Assembly: GCA_964036045.1 (NCBI GenBank) | Contig: OZ038382.1 | Location: 153,400,961-153,464,960 of the forward strand | Direction: 5' to 3' | DNA length: 64,000 bases | From: Eutreptiella sp. 'Long Island Sound 2002' | Taxonomy: Eukaryota; Euglenozoa; Euglenophyceae; Eutreptiales; Eutreptiaceae | Shown here: positions 37,901 through 48,300 of the stretch, piece after piece | Position numbering within the stretch: position 1 is the stretch's first letter | Layout: each line of letters starts with the position of its first letter | The notes under the pieces: model-generated | What the model was told of the DNA's origin: nothing | The model's database searches: none | The model's input: only the letters and a program-made list of their open reading frames with translations | Program-made: the position numbers and the translations under genes

Positions 37901-40900
37901 TTGCGTGAAATGGCCGAGGCTACTCTGTACTTCAGTCGTTCAAAGTTGGCCTCCACCCCAAGGACCCCAGCGGTACATTGGGAGGTGGCTCGGATGTTCC
38001 CCGTTGTCTGTGTGGACCCCGTTGACACATGCTTTTCTTGTGATGGCACACCTCACATGGCGTGCCACGAATGTAAGGTTCTTCATTGTGCCTTGCATGC
38101 GTCCATCTTGTGTCAATTGGAGATTTGTGTTGGGTTGTGCCAATTCTGGACGGCCAACCTTGCTGCTGTTGCTGTTGCTTCTGCCGTTGCTTCTGCTGTT
38201 GTTGCTGCTACTGTTGTTGACACCCGTCTTGGTGTGCATACTGTTGTTGCTGCTTCTGCTGTTAACACCCGTCGTGGTGTGTGGATTTGTTGCAAGTGAT
38301 ATGCAGTGCCTCCTCAATATCCCCAAAATGCCGATGGTCAACTGAGAAATGACCAAGCATTTTGCACTGAGCTGCAAGGGGAGTTGAAAACGGCTCTGTT
38401 TGGGATGTGCACCAATAATCCCAAAGTGCGAGGCAAACTACGCCATGCAGATACCAAGGCCGACTTGATTTTCAAGCGTGTCTTTTGTAACTACTTGTAG
38501 GTAGTTCCCACGGATGTTGGCCATGGCCTTGTCAGGACTCTTTTCTTGAGCCTGATTTTGTTTCTACTGCCCAACCCCAATTATATTTTGTTATGTTGGC
38601 CGAGTGCCAACTAATTGGTGTGCATGATGGTTTGGCCTGGGTGGGGCGCCACTAACACAAGTGGCCGAGAATCGACTTGGGGGCCTTGTGCCCTTAAACA
38701 AAAGTACCACCTACCATTGAAGTGTTGACTACCTTGTTTAAAACGGCAGCCGGGGGGGGGGGACTTAGTGGACCGAGGTAAAACTTAGTAAAAATTTTTT
38801 TTTAAAAATTTTGTTAAAAACTTTTTTTACTAAGTTTTACCAAATTTTACTAAGTTTTACCAAATTTTACTAAGTTTTACCAAATTTTACTAAGTGTTAC
38901 CTCATCCGGTAATAAGTTTTACCAAATATCCATATGGATGTGGGTGTGGGTGTGGGTGTTGATGTGGATGTTGATGTGGATGAATGGTACCTGAATGGTT
39001 GTGTGGTCACTGTTTGACTGGGAACACCCATGAACGTGCATGCCAATTTCCGGCCATCTTTGGATAAACATGCGCACCTCGAGGAAAACTGTGTGATGCA
39101 ACACAGGCATTGACATCTCGACGATTACTGGTGCGTGCCAGGGATTTTGGTGCAATCATCCATGCAAGCACACCCGAACCGAATCAGGAAGCAAATTTCC
39201 TTTGGTTTTGGCCATTTCTTGGACTGCACAAAAAAAGGCATGATCCAAAACGGCAAGGTGGTTGCACACTTGCTGCGTCCGTTTCCTGTGGATTCCCCCT
39301 ACAGTGTGTCAGAAAGATACCACTACGCACTGCCCCACTATGAAGTACTGAAGATTCTCTGTGCCCACTACCCTGTGTGTGGCAGCATACTAACAGATTC
39401 TACTGCCCAGTGCCCTCCTACAGTGTGGCGGTTCACTGAAGGATACCATGGCCCACTGTCCTGCTGTAGTGAGGTGGTGTATTTCAGCATGCCACTGCCA
39501 ACAATGCAGGAGTCCAGTGTCCCACCCTTGCAGTGTGGTAGTGCACTGAAGGATACCACCGTGGGCACACTGGGGATGTATTGAACTCTTGGCCCCTGTG
39601 CATGGGCGCAACGGGGCCTTATTTATTTTTGCCCCCGTGTGCAATCGGGCCTTATTGAACTCCTCACCCCTGTGTGTGGGCGCATAGGGGCCGTATTGTA
39701 TTCCTGGCCCTTGTCTGCTGGTGCACTGGGGCAGTATTGGCTTCCTTGCCCCTGTGTGTGGTTGCACTGGGGCCGTATTGAAATCCCGGCCCCTGTGCGT
39801 GGGCGCACTGGGGCCTTATTGAACTCTTTGCCCCTGTGTGTGGACACACTGGGGCCTCATTGAATTCCTTGCCCCCATGCGTGGGCACCCTGGGGCCTTA
39901 CTGAACTCCTTACCGCGGTGTGTGAGCTCACTGGGAGCAAATTGACACCCTGGCCGCCTCTGCAGTGTGGCAGTATGCAAAAAGGTGCCACTGGCCACTG
40001 CCCCCCTACAGTGTGTTAGTGCACCAAAAGATACCACTATCCACTGCCCCACTGTGCTGTATTGAAGACTGGCACTGCCCACTACCCACTACCCTGTGTA
40101 GGGATACATACTAAAGGGTTCCACTGCCCAGTGCCCCATACAGTGTGGCAGTTTACTAAAGGATACCACTGCCCAATGCCTCCCTGCAGTGTGGCGGTGT
40201 ACTCAAGCACTACCACTGCCAACTATGCAGGGGGGCAGTGCCCCCCCCTGCCCCTGTGGTGATGCACTGATGGATGCCACTGGCCACTGCCCCGCCTTGC
40301 AGTGTGGCAGTTTACTGAAGGAGGCTGCTGTTCATTGCCACCCCTGTAATGTGGCGTCCATCAAGAAATCTGGATGAGGCACTTGTACATGCAACTGCGC
40401 CGCCGGGGTGTTGTATTTAGTTGCCTGGACCTCCCGCCCTTTTGGTGCAGTTACAATCAACCACATCGTGTTTGGGCCGCTGCATGGTGACTTGTTACGT
40501 CTTTCACTCGGAAATGGCTTGTTGCCTGCTTGTCTCCCTACTACAATACACAGCTCACCGAGCAAAAACGGTGCATGTGCAAACAATATTGGAACCTCAA
40601 CCCAGTACCCTCACCTCCTCCCAACTTCGTTGAACCACTATATCAATATCACCATATCACCATATCTGCATTTTGCCATCACCATATCCAAACCACAGTC
40701 AACGTCACCACTTTGGATGTGGTTGGATGTGGCGCTGTGCATGCGTATGGGTGTAGGATGATGTCTCACTGTACTCCCACACTGCCGGGCACAGCAGGTG
40801 ACACTGCCTGCGACTTTGGGAGTCCAGCCTGTGAACACTGACCCCTGGTCCACGAGGGGTGCTTTTGCCAATGCCTGGCCCTCCTCTCCTGCAGTCATCG

Positions 40901-42780
40901 GATTCATCATGAACACCGTGGGTATGTTTATCTTCGCGGCCCCTTTCGTGCAGTCGGAACTGCAGCCCCTCTTTGGCATGATCCTTGTAAGAGCTGCCCA
41001 GCCTTTTTTCTTTACCCCGGCATGCTCTGGGTATTCCAAGATGATGGGTGTGCGCAGCTCTGGGTACGCTCTGGCGGTGCTGACATCCCTTTCTGCATTC
41101 GGTACCACTCTGGGATCCTGGTTTGGGGCGGATCTTACAATCAGGTGTGCGAATTGCAACCCCACCACCCCCAAGGGCACAATGCCTCCGATTTGACCCG
41201 TTTTTGTGCCCCGGTTTGTTGGTTATTTTCGAACCAGTCAATGAAGCAATATCACCGCATCTGCCTTTTTGTGCGGACGGGCTGTTTTTGGCTCCATGGA
41301 TGGCTGGCGTGCATGTGGTCGCTGTGAGTCTCACGGCAGGCAGTCACAGATCTTGTACTTGCAGAACCCATTCTGTTGGGCTCGCGCAAGTGGGTCAGTG
41401 GACAGCATTCCCTAAGAAACAATACCTTGTCGTTAGAGCACCCACGTGCTGTGGCCTTCTCCCTTTCACATTGAGCCTCTATATGCTGCCTACTTCCACA
41501 AAATGGAGACCTAAAGGCAAGCGAAGAAACAATGTCCCACATGGCCAGCCCACGCCACAGTAGGTCCAACCGGAGTCCATCATGGGCCAAAAATCGTTTT
41601 TGCAAAGGGGTTCTTCGACCAGTTGGGGTCAACAAACAACTATTTTTTGCCTGCTTTGAGCCTAGTTTGACACATTGTGGCCACCTGAAGTCCAAAAAGC
41701 CTATTTGGGGGCCCAAAAAGGGGCATAATGGGCCAAAAAAAAAACGCGATTCTCCGGAAGTAATATTGAGGGTGCTCGGCTATTTTGAGATGAAAAGTAG
41801 TCAACAATGGATCAGAAATGAGTTTGCAGTAGTCTTCCCAGCTCCCTGTTTTGACCGAATGTTAACGTGGCCCGCCAAAAGTCCCCAGAAGCTGTGAAAG
41901 TGGGCCACAACAATTTGCAACTACAACCAAGTCCAAAAATGGGTCAAAAGCATGGTGTTCCTCCAACAGGGACTACAGACCACTCAGGTTGCAAACAAGC
42001 ATGATTGAGCCCATGTTGGCCCATTTTCGCCCAGCAACCATTTCAGCAACCATTTTTTGACAGGGTCAGTTGGCATTGGGTGGTTCGTTCGTCCGGCCCT
42101 TTTCAGGTAGATGGGTGGGGTAGGGGGAGGGGGCATTGGTCGTTTGGCGGCGCATGGGCAAGGCTCGGGGTCGAGGGCAGGGGTCCAGGTAAGACAGTCC
42201 ATGGGGTATGCCCAAGAGCAATCCAAGAGCCACCCATGAGCCATTGAGAAGCTTCAGGATTACAGGGATGGTGATGGTTTGTTACCAGGAGATAACTTTT
42301 GAGCATGCCACTCGCTTTGAAGGTGACTTGTGCAGTGCACTCAAAAAGTGCACAAACTTGCCCCATGTTTTGGGTATTGTGGCAGATATGCAAGTAAACC
42401 GATTCCCACAGGTGGATATACCCAGAAAACTACTTGATACTCAGAGTGGGTCAGTGGGAGGAGTCCTTTATCAGTGGGGTTTCTGTTAGGTGGGGGGGTG
42501 GGGCTTGGAGGGGATTGGATGGGGCCTGGTTGGACCATAAGGAGCCCTGGTCCTCAGCTGCCTTCACATGTTCCTCAGGTATTATGGATCTTGGATGTTC
42601 TTCATATCAGCGCTCCCAAGCTTCATGGCCATGGCTATCGTATTCAGTCCGATCTATTTCAGGAGGATGTCCGCGGACGACCCTTTGACCATGGCAGTGT
42701 GTAAGCAGTGGCAATCGGATGAGGAGAACAGCAGAACCCATGCGGAAAAGTATGCCCAGGGCAGTCCAGCAGGCAGATAA
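22924..42780 (+). CDS. Multi-exon polytopic membrane protein, probable Major Facilitator transporter
   Basis: Proposed exons: 22924-22986, 23274-23468, 25492-25692, 26900-27045, 30373-30499, 36849-36938, 40895-41144, 42579-42780 (stop TAA). Supporting signals: donor GAA|GTAAGT after exon 1, acceptor ACGTTGTAG|ATG before exon 2, donor GTATGT after exon 4, and CTGCAG or CTCAG acceptors before exons 4, 7 and 8. Phases agree at all junctions except 36938 (phase 0) to 40895 (needs phase 1), so one exon or a different donor is missing there. The hydrophilic acidic N-terminus (86 residues) is followed by up to 12 hydrophobic segments, for example in VWIMFILAALTMW, KAVCICALLCAADGITM, VIGFIMNTVGMFIFAAP and WMFFISALPSFMAMAIVF. 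MNPFWVAMAE before GIKAV resembles the loop between helices 2 and 3 of the family. The substrate is unknown. Total is about 430 residues plus the gap. Confidence 0.6.
23469..25491 (+). other. Transporter intron 2 with a duplicated segment
   Basis: Two related segments of about 60 bp, 24739-24797 and 25010-25068, share TTTCTMAATGTGTTG and GGAAAGTCCAT. No exon with a matching phase was found between them. Several frames of 70-170 codons on both strands lack recognisable motifs. Confidence 0.45.
26051..26164 (+). repeat. Tandem duplication of about 57 bp in transporter intron 3
   Basis: The unit starting GCTCTCAGAGTGGGCCAAC occurs twice in immediate succession with no difference that I can see. 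Confidence 0.85.
27046..30372 (+). other. Transporter intron 4, weak ORFs only
   Basis: The intron contains a 147-codon minus-strand frame (28835-29278) with mixed, protein-like composition (MKIWFVDQGLEM, HCFVWGYGGNTVKKM) and a 134-codon plus frame (29345-29749). Neither has a recognisable domain or a start context I can defend. They might be remnants of mobile-element genes. Confidence 0.3.
30678..31155 (+). repeat. Inverted-repeat element, TTATAAAACCACCC family, copy 1
   Basis: The left end carries repeated TATAAAACCACCC and GATAAAACCACACC. The right end carries the opposite orientation, GGGTGGTTT and GGGGGTGGCTTTATCACC, ending near GTGACCA. The inside is rich in CCCATCCC strings. A second, shorter copy lies at 58676-58945 and ends the same way (TTTGGGGGTGGTTTTATACC then TGACCA). 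It lies in a transporter intron. Confidence 0.55.
32346..32392 (+). repeat. TG-rich simple repeats
   Basis: GTGTGTGTGTGT interrupted by CG-containing units. Similar short runs recur at 32655-32676 and 32761-32792 inside the same intron. The intron stretch from 31156 to 36848 otherwise holds only short overlapping frames, a poly-C run near 34650-34690, and a duplicated 45-bp segment near 35740-35830. Confidence 0.6.
35741..35832 (+). repeat. Imperfect tandem duplication of about 48 bp
   Basis: AGAAAGAGGCTCCGAGGGCC followed by CGGCTATC occurs twice, each preceded by CTCAAACACGAGGCA. Confidence 0.8.
37120..37323 (+). repeat. GGATGT minisatellite
   Basis: About 200 bp of the hexamer TGGATG with GGGTGT and GGATAT variants, in transporter intron 6. 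A related shorter array lies at 38931-38985. Each array abuts a TTACTAAGT palindrome. Confidence 0.9.
37329..37482 (+). repeat. AT-rich palindromic repeat, TTACTAAGT type, copy 1
   Basis: AAACTTAGTAAA (37333-37344) can pair with TTTACTAAGTTT (37354-37366), and further ACTAAGTAAATTACTTAGT strings form a second hairpin around 37390-37410. Related to the repeat at 38777-38925. Confidence 0.75.
37643..38500 (+). pseudogene. Cys/His-rich ORF with two in-frame TGA codons, unknown
   Basis: One frame is open from 37643 to TAG 38498 except for TGA at 37895-37897 and 38297-38299. The middle part contains paired Cys and His residues (CFSCDGTPHMACHEC, then HCALHASILC), a spacing like that of B-box or related zinc-binding folds. 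It is followed by an Ala/Val-rich stretch written in GTT and GCT codons that looks like a trinucleotide expansion. The last part, NADGQLRNDQAFCTELQGEL and on, is hydrophilic. The ORF lies between two TTACTAAGT palindromes in a transporter intron, same strand. It may be a decayed mobile-element gene. The coding status is uncertain. Confidence 0.35.
38777..38925 (+). repeat. AT-rich palindromic repeat, TTACTAAGT type, copy 2
   Basis: An 18-bp perfect stem, GGTAAAACTTAGTAAAAA (38777-38794) with its complement at 38824-38841, is followed by about three tandem units of AAATTTTACTAAGTTTTACC (38842-38901). The first copy at 37329 begins with almost the same bases. Confidence 0.85.
38931..38985 (+). 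repeat. GGATGT/GGGTGT minisatellite, short
   Basis: The same hexamer type as 37120-37323, here directly after the second palindrome. Confidence 0.8.
39360..40370 (+). repeat. Composite minisatellite (CAGTGTGGC units around a 44-bp array)
   Basis: The outer parts (39360-39570 and 39955-40370) are degenerate units of roughly 55-65 bp with CAGTGTGGCAGT, ACTGAAGGATACCACTG and CCACTGCCC. The inner part (39580-39945) is an array of about eight units of some 44 bp with TATTGAACTCC, GCCCCTGTG and CACTGGGGCC. Open frames across it on both strands are products of the repeat. Confidence 0.85.
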
Positions 42781-44071
42781 TGGCTGGGAGGGGATCCCTT
42801 TGCCCCGGCTGTTGGTGTGCATGGTTCAGCAGTCAACAATCCCAGCGGTGAAGGGGCCATTTGTAAACCACTGCCTCTAATTGAATGCATGCAGGAAAAA
42901 TAAACCCGCTTGGGCAGGATTTTGTTGAAACAGGGTGAAATAAAAGCATGCACAAGATTTTCTTATTACCAACCCACAGACGAAATGCAACGGCGACACA
43001 GGCAGCAGACTTTCACAAAAATTCAGTCATGTTGTGCATTGCATTGTATTGCATTGCATTGCATTTGCATTGCATTTGCAGCACCCAATCGTAGGCAATG
43101 CCCAAGCCTATGCCCAAACAGCGGTCGATGGCCAGTTTGCTTTGGCAGAAGGTGAACAAAGCAGGTGGCACAAATTGAGACAGAATGTGGTTGGCCTGTG
43201 TACGTGTGTGTTCACACACCACAGCGCACAGTGGTGTACGCACACCTCCACACAGTTGTGTCCGCACACCCCTTGGTGTGGACTGGCATGTGCACTCCAG
43301 GCGTCATTTAAGGTCCGGTCTACCCCATTTCGGGCTGGAGGCCTTAAGTTGGGTGCGTCCCAACTTGGGTGTTGTTCCCTCGTGTTTGCTGCTCTGGGTT
43401 CGACACTGCTGTTTGCACGCAAGTTGCTGCAATGTTTCTTTGAGGAAGCATCTGGGAGGCAGGGTGCACCGGAGCTGTCCTGTAGGATTCAGATTCTCCT
43501 TTTTTCTTTCACTAAGAACAGCCTGATATTTGGGTGGTAGGAATGCGGTGAAACAGTGCCAGTTAGCAGTCAACCGATGGCAATTGACAGTTTGCTGACG
43601 CCGGTTGTCCAGTAACCGACTGCAGTTGCTGATTGGCTGGTGCACTGCTGAGGTTCAGCGTTTTCTTTAGATTTTTGTTTTGCCTGATGGCAGCATGCCT
43701 GATGACAGCAGACATAAAATGTTAGATATTTAGTGCCACTGGCGCTCGTGGCCATCGGTGAACTGCCGACCGCTGCTGGCAATTCAGCTGCTATCGGTTA
43801 CTGATCGACCAACCGACGTCAGTTGGTGGTCTTCTACCGCAGGTTTTTCTGGCGGGGGTGCTTACTACCACTGATGTGAGCACGTGCAACACAGGGCCTG
43901 TGCTTCCACTCCCATAGAGGTTGTTTGCAATGCTGGGCCATTTGAAGATCCACCTGGATTGACCCTGAGTCCAAACACAATAAAGGTCGCAAAGTGCACC
44001 CCAGAGCTGTCCTCAATGACAGGACGTAACTGCAGGACGGTAGTGAATGCCCCGGGGGCAGTGTGCAGAAT
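42781..44071. other. Intergenic region after the transporter gene
   Basis: An AATAAA (42898-42903) about 118 bp after the transporter stop could be its poly(A) signal. A TTGCA-type microsatellite lies at 43034-43080 and a palindromic GTGTGTTCACACACC tract near 43204. Otherwise there are only short overlapping frames without family features. Confidence 0.4.
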
Positions 44072-45342
44072 GTCTCTCGGGGACGTTGCCAATTATGCCA
44101 ATTTTGTGGGTTTTCGGGGGTCGGTGCCATTGTTGCCTCATTTGTGCCCACTGAGTGTTCCGGAGGTAGAGGTATGTGGGGTATATTCGGAAAGCCCTTG
44201 AAAAGGGCTATTTGGAACACCCTGGGTCTGCATGCTGTACTGACAACATGTTTGAGATTTTCGTCCGTTTTGGACGGTGCATGTGTTGCTTGCTGCCTCT
44301 TTTTTTCAACAGGCAGCTGCCATGTCTTCATACAAATTCACGCCACGAGCTGTTGCTTCCCTGGATGCACCACAAAAGCCGTTGACGCGCAAAAGGGCTC
44401 GCTCTGGGGGTGCAGAGTGGGTGCAGGTGACTCGGCATGAGCCTGGTAGCCGGGCAAAAAAGCCCCGTACCTCCCGCTCACAGCCACCTGCATGCTCCCA
44501 CAAGGAGCATGACATTCTGACGACCGCTGAGGCCACCGCTTTTGCTGCCCAGTTTTGGGATCGAAAGACACACCCCACCAAGGCCTCGCAACATGAATTT
44601 TTGGCCACATGCATTGACGTTGACGTGGATAAGAACGTCAAATACAACAATTACCAGAAGTATACCATCAAAAGCGGTCATCGAACGAAATATTTTGTAC
44701 CGTACCGGGGTATGCGTCGGCAGATTTGCAAAACACAGTTCCTCCACTATTTGTTCCGAGACGAAAAAGTTAAATGGCTGGAGTTTGGCACCACACCTGA
44801 CCCAGTGAATTTGCAGCCCCATCCTGGTTATGTATGGTTGAAATCAGGATATAGTGAGGCTATTCCCTGGCGCAAGGTGGGGTTGCTCAAACAACGAAAC
44901 GTGGACCTCACAACCGATGGCCTGTGGGCCATGCCCCTTAACGAAGGTTGGGTGCCAGCGAAGGCACGGAGGTTGCAGGATTGGCAAAAATTGAAGAAAT
45001 ATGTTCCTGTCCACAAAAAGGGGGATGTCTGCCCTATTGGGGTCCCAGCCCTGCCTGAAAAAAGGAATGCTGACGATGACAGTGATTCAGAGTAAAAATG
45101 GATGAACGGTGCAGTGCCATGTTTGTGTGCACCATCCAATGTGTTGTGCTACGCTGAAAAATGTGACCCCCCCCCCCAACCAATACATTTCTGAAATGGC
45201 ATTTTCTTGCAGATTTCAAAAAGTATACACATACCCCCCCCCTGGGTGACGACATGTTTGCACATGGAAGCAAAACTTGTAGAAAATGCCGAAAAGTGCC
45301 AAGACCCACAAAGTTGGCATATTCTGAATGTCCCGAGAGATA
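44072..45342 (+). mobile_element. Inverted-repeat-flanked unit carrying one ORF; candidate DNA transposon
   Basis: The left segment 44072-44127 (TCTCTCGGGGACGTTGCC, then ATTATGCCAATTTTGTGGG) reappears as reverse complement at about 45296-45342, with roughly 75-80 % identity over 46 bp. Between the two lies the single long ORF at 44322-45095. I see no clear target-site duplication and the outer ends are not sharp, so the boundaries are approximate. Confidence 0.4.
44322..45095 (+). CDS. Hydrophilic 257-residue protein of unknown function
   Basis: ATG 44322 (MSSYKFTPRAVAS) to TAA 45093. The frame is open upstream to 44277, but TTTTTTTCAACAG just before this ATG looks like a splice acceptor, so the ORF could instead be a terminal exon. 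Residues 20-60 contain two basic clusters (TRKRARS, AKKPRTS) that could be nuclear localisation signals, and the C-terminus is acidic (DDDSDSE). The middle has a regular mix of aromatic and charged residues (FVPYRGMRRQICKTQFLHYL) typical of a folded domain. I do not recognise the family. The inverted repeats around it suggest a transposon-encoded DNA-binding protein or transposase fragment; no DDE triad is evident. Coding status itself is likely, because the frame is long and compositionally distinct. Confidence 0.6.
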   Translation: MSSYKFTPRAVASLDAPQKPLTRKRARSGGAEWVQVTRHEPGSRAKKPRTSRSQPPACSHKEHDILTTAEATAFAAQFWDRKTHPTKASQHEFLATCIDVDVDKNVKYNNYQKYTIKSGHRTKYFVPYRGMRRQICKTQFLHYLFRDEKVKWLEFGTTPDPVNLQPHPGYVWLKSGYSEAIPWRKVGLLKQRNVDLTTDGLWAMPLNEGWVPAKARRLQDWQKLKKYVPVHKKGDVCPIGVPALPEKRNADDDSDSE

Positions 45343-48300
45343 TGACTGTCCAATGATAAGAGCAGTGGACAAGGACAAGAGGAGGACCCAACGCTGCTGT
45401 ACAGGCGGAGAAGCAAAGGGTGGTTTAGGGCCTGACAGTGCACCACATTGTTTTTCTGAAATTACCTGGTTCCCCTCAGGGTCCCCTGAGGTGGCCGCAA
45501 CGTCCAATGATGGTGTTTATTGGTACAACACCAGTAGTGTATGAAGGTGCAGTTGCAGCTGGTTTCATAGTGGTATACAGCAATACACAGCACTTCAGCC
45601 CAGCAGTACACAGCAGTAGGTGGAATGCTTTAAGCTCACGTCCAGTGGGAAAGGCAAAAGGCCAGTGGGGTCGTTGCTGAACACGTTCACAAGTGCAAAC
45701 CATGATTCATGGCGAGGCCTCATAGCAGTATATGGATGCCCTGCCACATTGCCTTGACGGTGCCATCCCTGTAGTATCTTAGGAGCTCCTGCCTCAAGAA
45801 AAACCAATTGAGCCGTGTCCAACCATCGGTTACACTCCGGTGGCTTATGCACGCTTCTGAACAAGCCCCCCCTGCACAAGCCCCTGCCAATGCATGTTTT
45901 TTGCGTGTGCAGAGAGCCCGAGGAGAAATCTTGAGCTGGTGGGAAGTGCGCCACTGCTCATTGCCACCAACAGTGGACCGGACCATGCTCAATGCCACTG
46001 ATATTGGACCATGCCCAACTGCCTTACTGAGGCCTGGGGTTGGTGTAAGGAGGGGAGGCTTTCAGGGTTGCGTTGCGTCTAGCGTCAGGTCTAGATATGC
46101 CACAGGTGTCTGGCAGGGTCACTGGGTTTCGTGAGGACTGAGGCCCATACCACGTGCCCCTCAGTAATACCTGCTGTTGTCTCCCAGATCTGTGTGGACC
46201 CAGGTGTGTGTGTGTGTGTGTGTGTGTTTGCGGGTGCAACGTATCTCGTGCACCAGTGTGTGAGCGTGGTTGCGGAAGATCGCTTTCGTGCCATCGCAGT
46301 CTTATGAATTTTGGTCTGGATCAGGAGGGTTGTATGCTTGGGTTTAGCGCTGCATTCCTGGGGCCGCAGGAGGGGTATGGTCTGCAGCGTACCTGGGGTT
46401 CCTCCAGCCCACCTCCAATCCGACCTCCAGCCCACCTCCAATCCGACCTCCAGTCCACCTCCAGCGTTTTCCTCGTTCATTTCTAGTCCTGTCTCCAGTG
46501 CACATGAAATCTCACCGCCCTCCACCTTCTTAGTTTTACCTCCTTGCACCTGGCACATAATGGCGTAGTGGGCGTGGACGCTGTTGCCCCAAGAATTGTC
46601 GTATGCCAATGCAATGAAACTTTCATATACGACCCATGAAAATTGATCCCCTGAATCTTTCATTCAGCCCACAGTGTGTTGCTGCATGCGCCCTTTGCAG
46701 CAGGCTGCCTGCATGAGTCCCCTCACCAAAGCAATGCAGGGCTGTCTTTAGGAATGCGATGTTTGGTTTGCCATTTCCACACAGGACAGCCTGAGGGTTT
46801 AGCGGCAGAAACATGTTTACTGAGGACGGTTAGCGGTCAACTGCCGCTGGCTGCGGTTGGGCGGTATTCGACAGCGATCAGCCAGTGCCCTGTTGAGGTT
46901 CAGGCGTACCAGAGCGACCACTTTCCTTGGCATTACGGAAAGCCCTGCCGTGGTGTGCGGTTGGCAGGCAGCACTTCTCTCGGCGGTGCTCTGCTACACA
47001 GCCCAAATAGGGCTGAGGGACTCTCTTTACATATGTTTGTTTACGGGGCACACACGCTTCCCACCATGAATCATGACTGACGGGGGCTGGTGGTGCACCA
47101 GCATGGGCTCCACGGGGGAGGTGTTGCTCACTCAGGCGTGGCAGGTCCCCCCCCCCCCCTGGACCTCTATTTGTTCTATTTCAAATCCAATCTCTCTTCT
47201 TAATTAGGTCTCACCCGGGACGGGGATTCTGGTGCCCAGCCCCTGTTTTGGGTGGCTGCGGGGGCACACTGTGGGCTGGTCATTTATATATTACGTGCGT
47301 TGGTTTTTAGCATCCGCATGCGGGCCCCACGATTGCCAACCATGACTTTCAGGCACCAGACTGTGCCCTGAGCCCAACCGCTCTCTTCTTGTGCTTCATC
47401 CCCCCCACCCCCCGCAGCACAGAAAGATGAAACACAACTTGTACTGAAGCGGGGGTTCCTGACCTTGACCCAGATTGTGAATGTGCAGTGCAACCGCCGT
47501 CTATTAATCTGCAGCCGGCCTCATTAGCCTCCCAAGCAGGCAGCTGACTGCTCTATCCCTTAAATTTGGGGCTGGTTGCCTCAGGCCTTTTCCGTTTGGG
47601 CATCAAGTGAAGACCTGCCCTGGGGCAAAGGCCTGAATGAACGCTTGGAGCAGTCCGATCGGGTCCACGCAATTTGTGGATCCACTGGGCGGGGGTCTGC
47701 AGCTGCATACCTGACGCTGCCCAGGTCACACGCGAGCTGACCATCTGGCTCAGCAAACCCAGACGTAATCGCACCCTCTGTACCCCACAGTCCGCAGGCC
47801 AGACTACCCGTAGACCATTTTTTTTGGCCACAACATAATTTCTGCACCAATCACACCGCCATCGGAGACTCCAGTTTGAGTTCATTTGTCGTCAACGAGG
47901 GTGTGTCTCCCCTGCACGCGCGCCGCAGGAGTAGCGACCCCCCGGGTCAGAGTTGGCCTGGCTTCGCGATGTATACCTCAGGTCTGCCAATCTGAGGTAA
48001 GAATGCGCTCTTTCGAGGCCCATCGGCCCCATTCCAGAGGGTCCACAAAGGGTGTGGATGCCACGCGGTTACTGTGGCATGAAGGGAGGGCCTTGACCGA
48101 GGAACAGCGTGTGGTCAGAGGTGACGAGGGAGTGGAAGGCGCGGGGCAATGTGGGAGAGAATGTGACTGTGTTGGGGGTGCGGGGCGCGCGGAGCACACT
48201 TCGGACCCCCCTCCCCTTTTTGTGTACTGCCCAGTAAGCTTTGCCTTTGGTGAAAAGGCTGCGCGCCGGGCACGCGCCGGGCAACCCCCCCCCCCCCCGG

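Noticed and set aside
39580-39945. Regular repeats that might suggest a CRISPR array
   Set aside because: Units of about 44 bp are degenerate along their whole length, with no separate invariant repeat and unique spacer, and the setting is eukaryotic. It is a minisatellite.
47500-47580. tRNA-like string on the minus strand (TAGAGCAGTCAGCTGCCTGC)
   Set aside because: A D-arm-like start is visible but there is no matching anticodon stem, B-box or acceptor stem.
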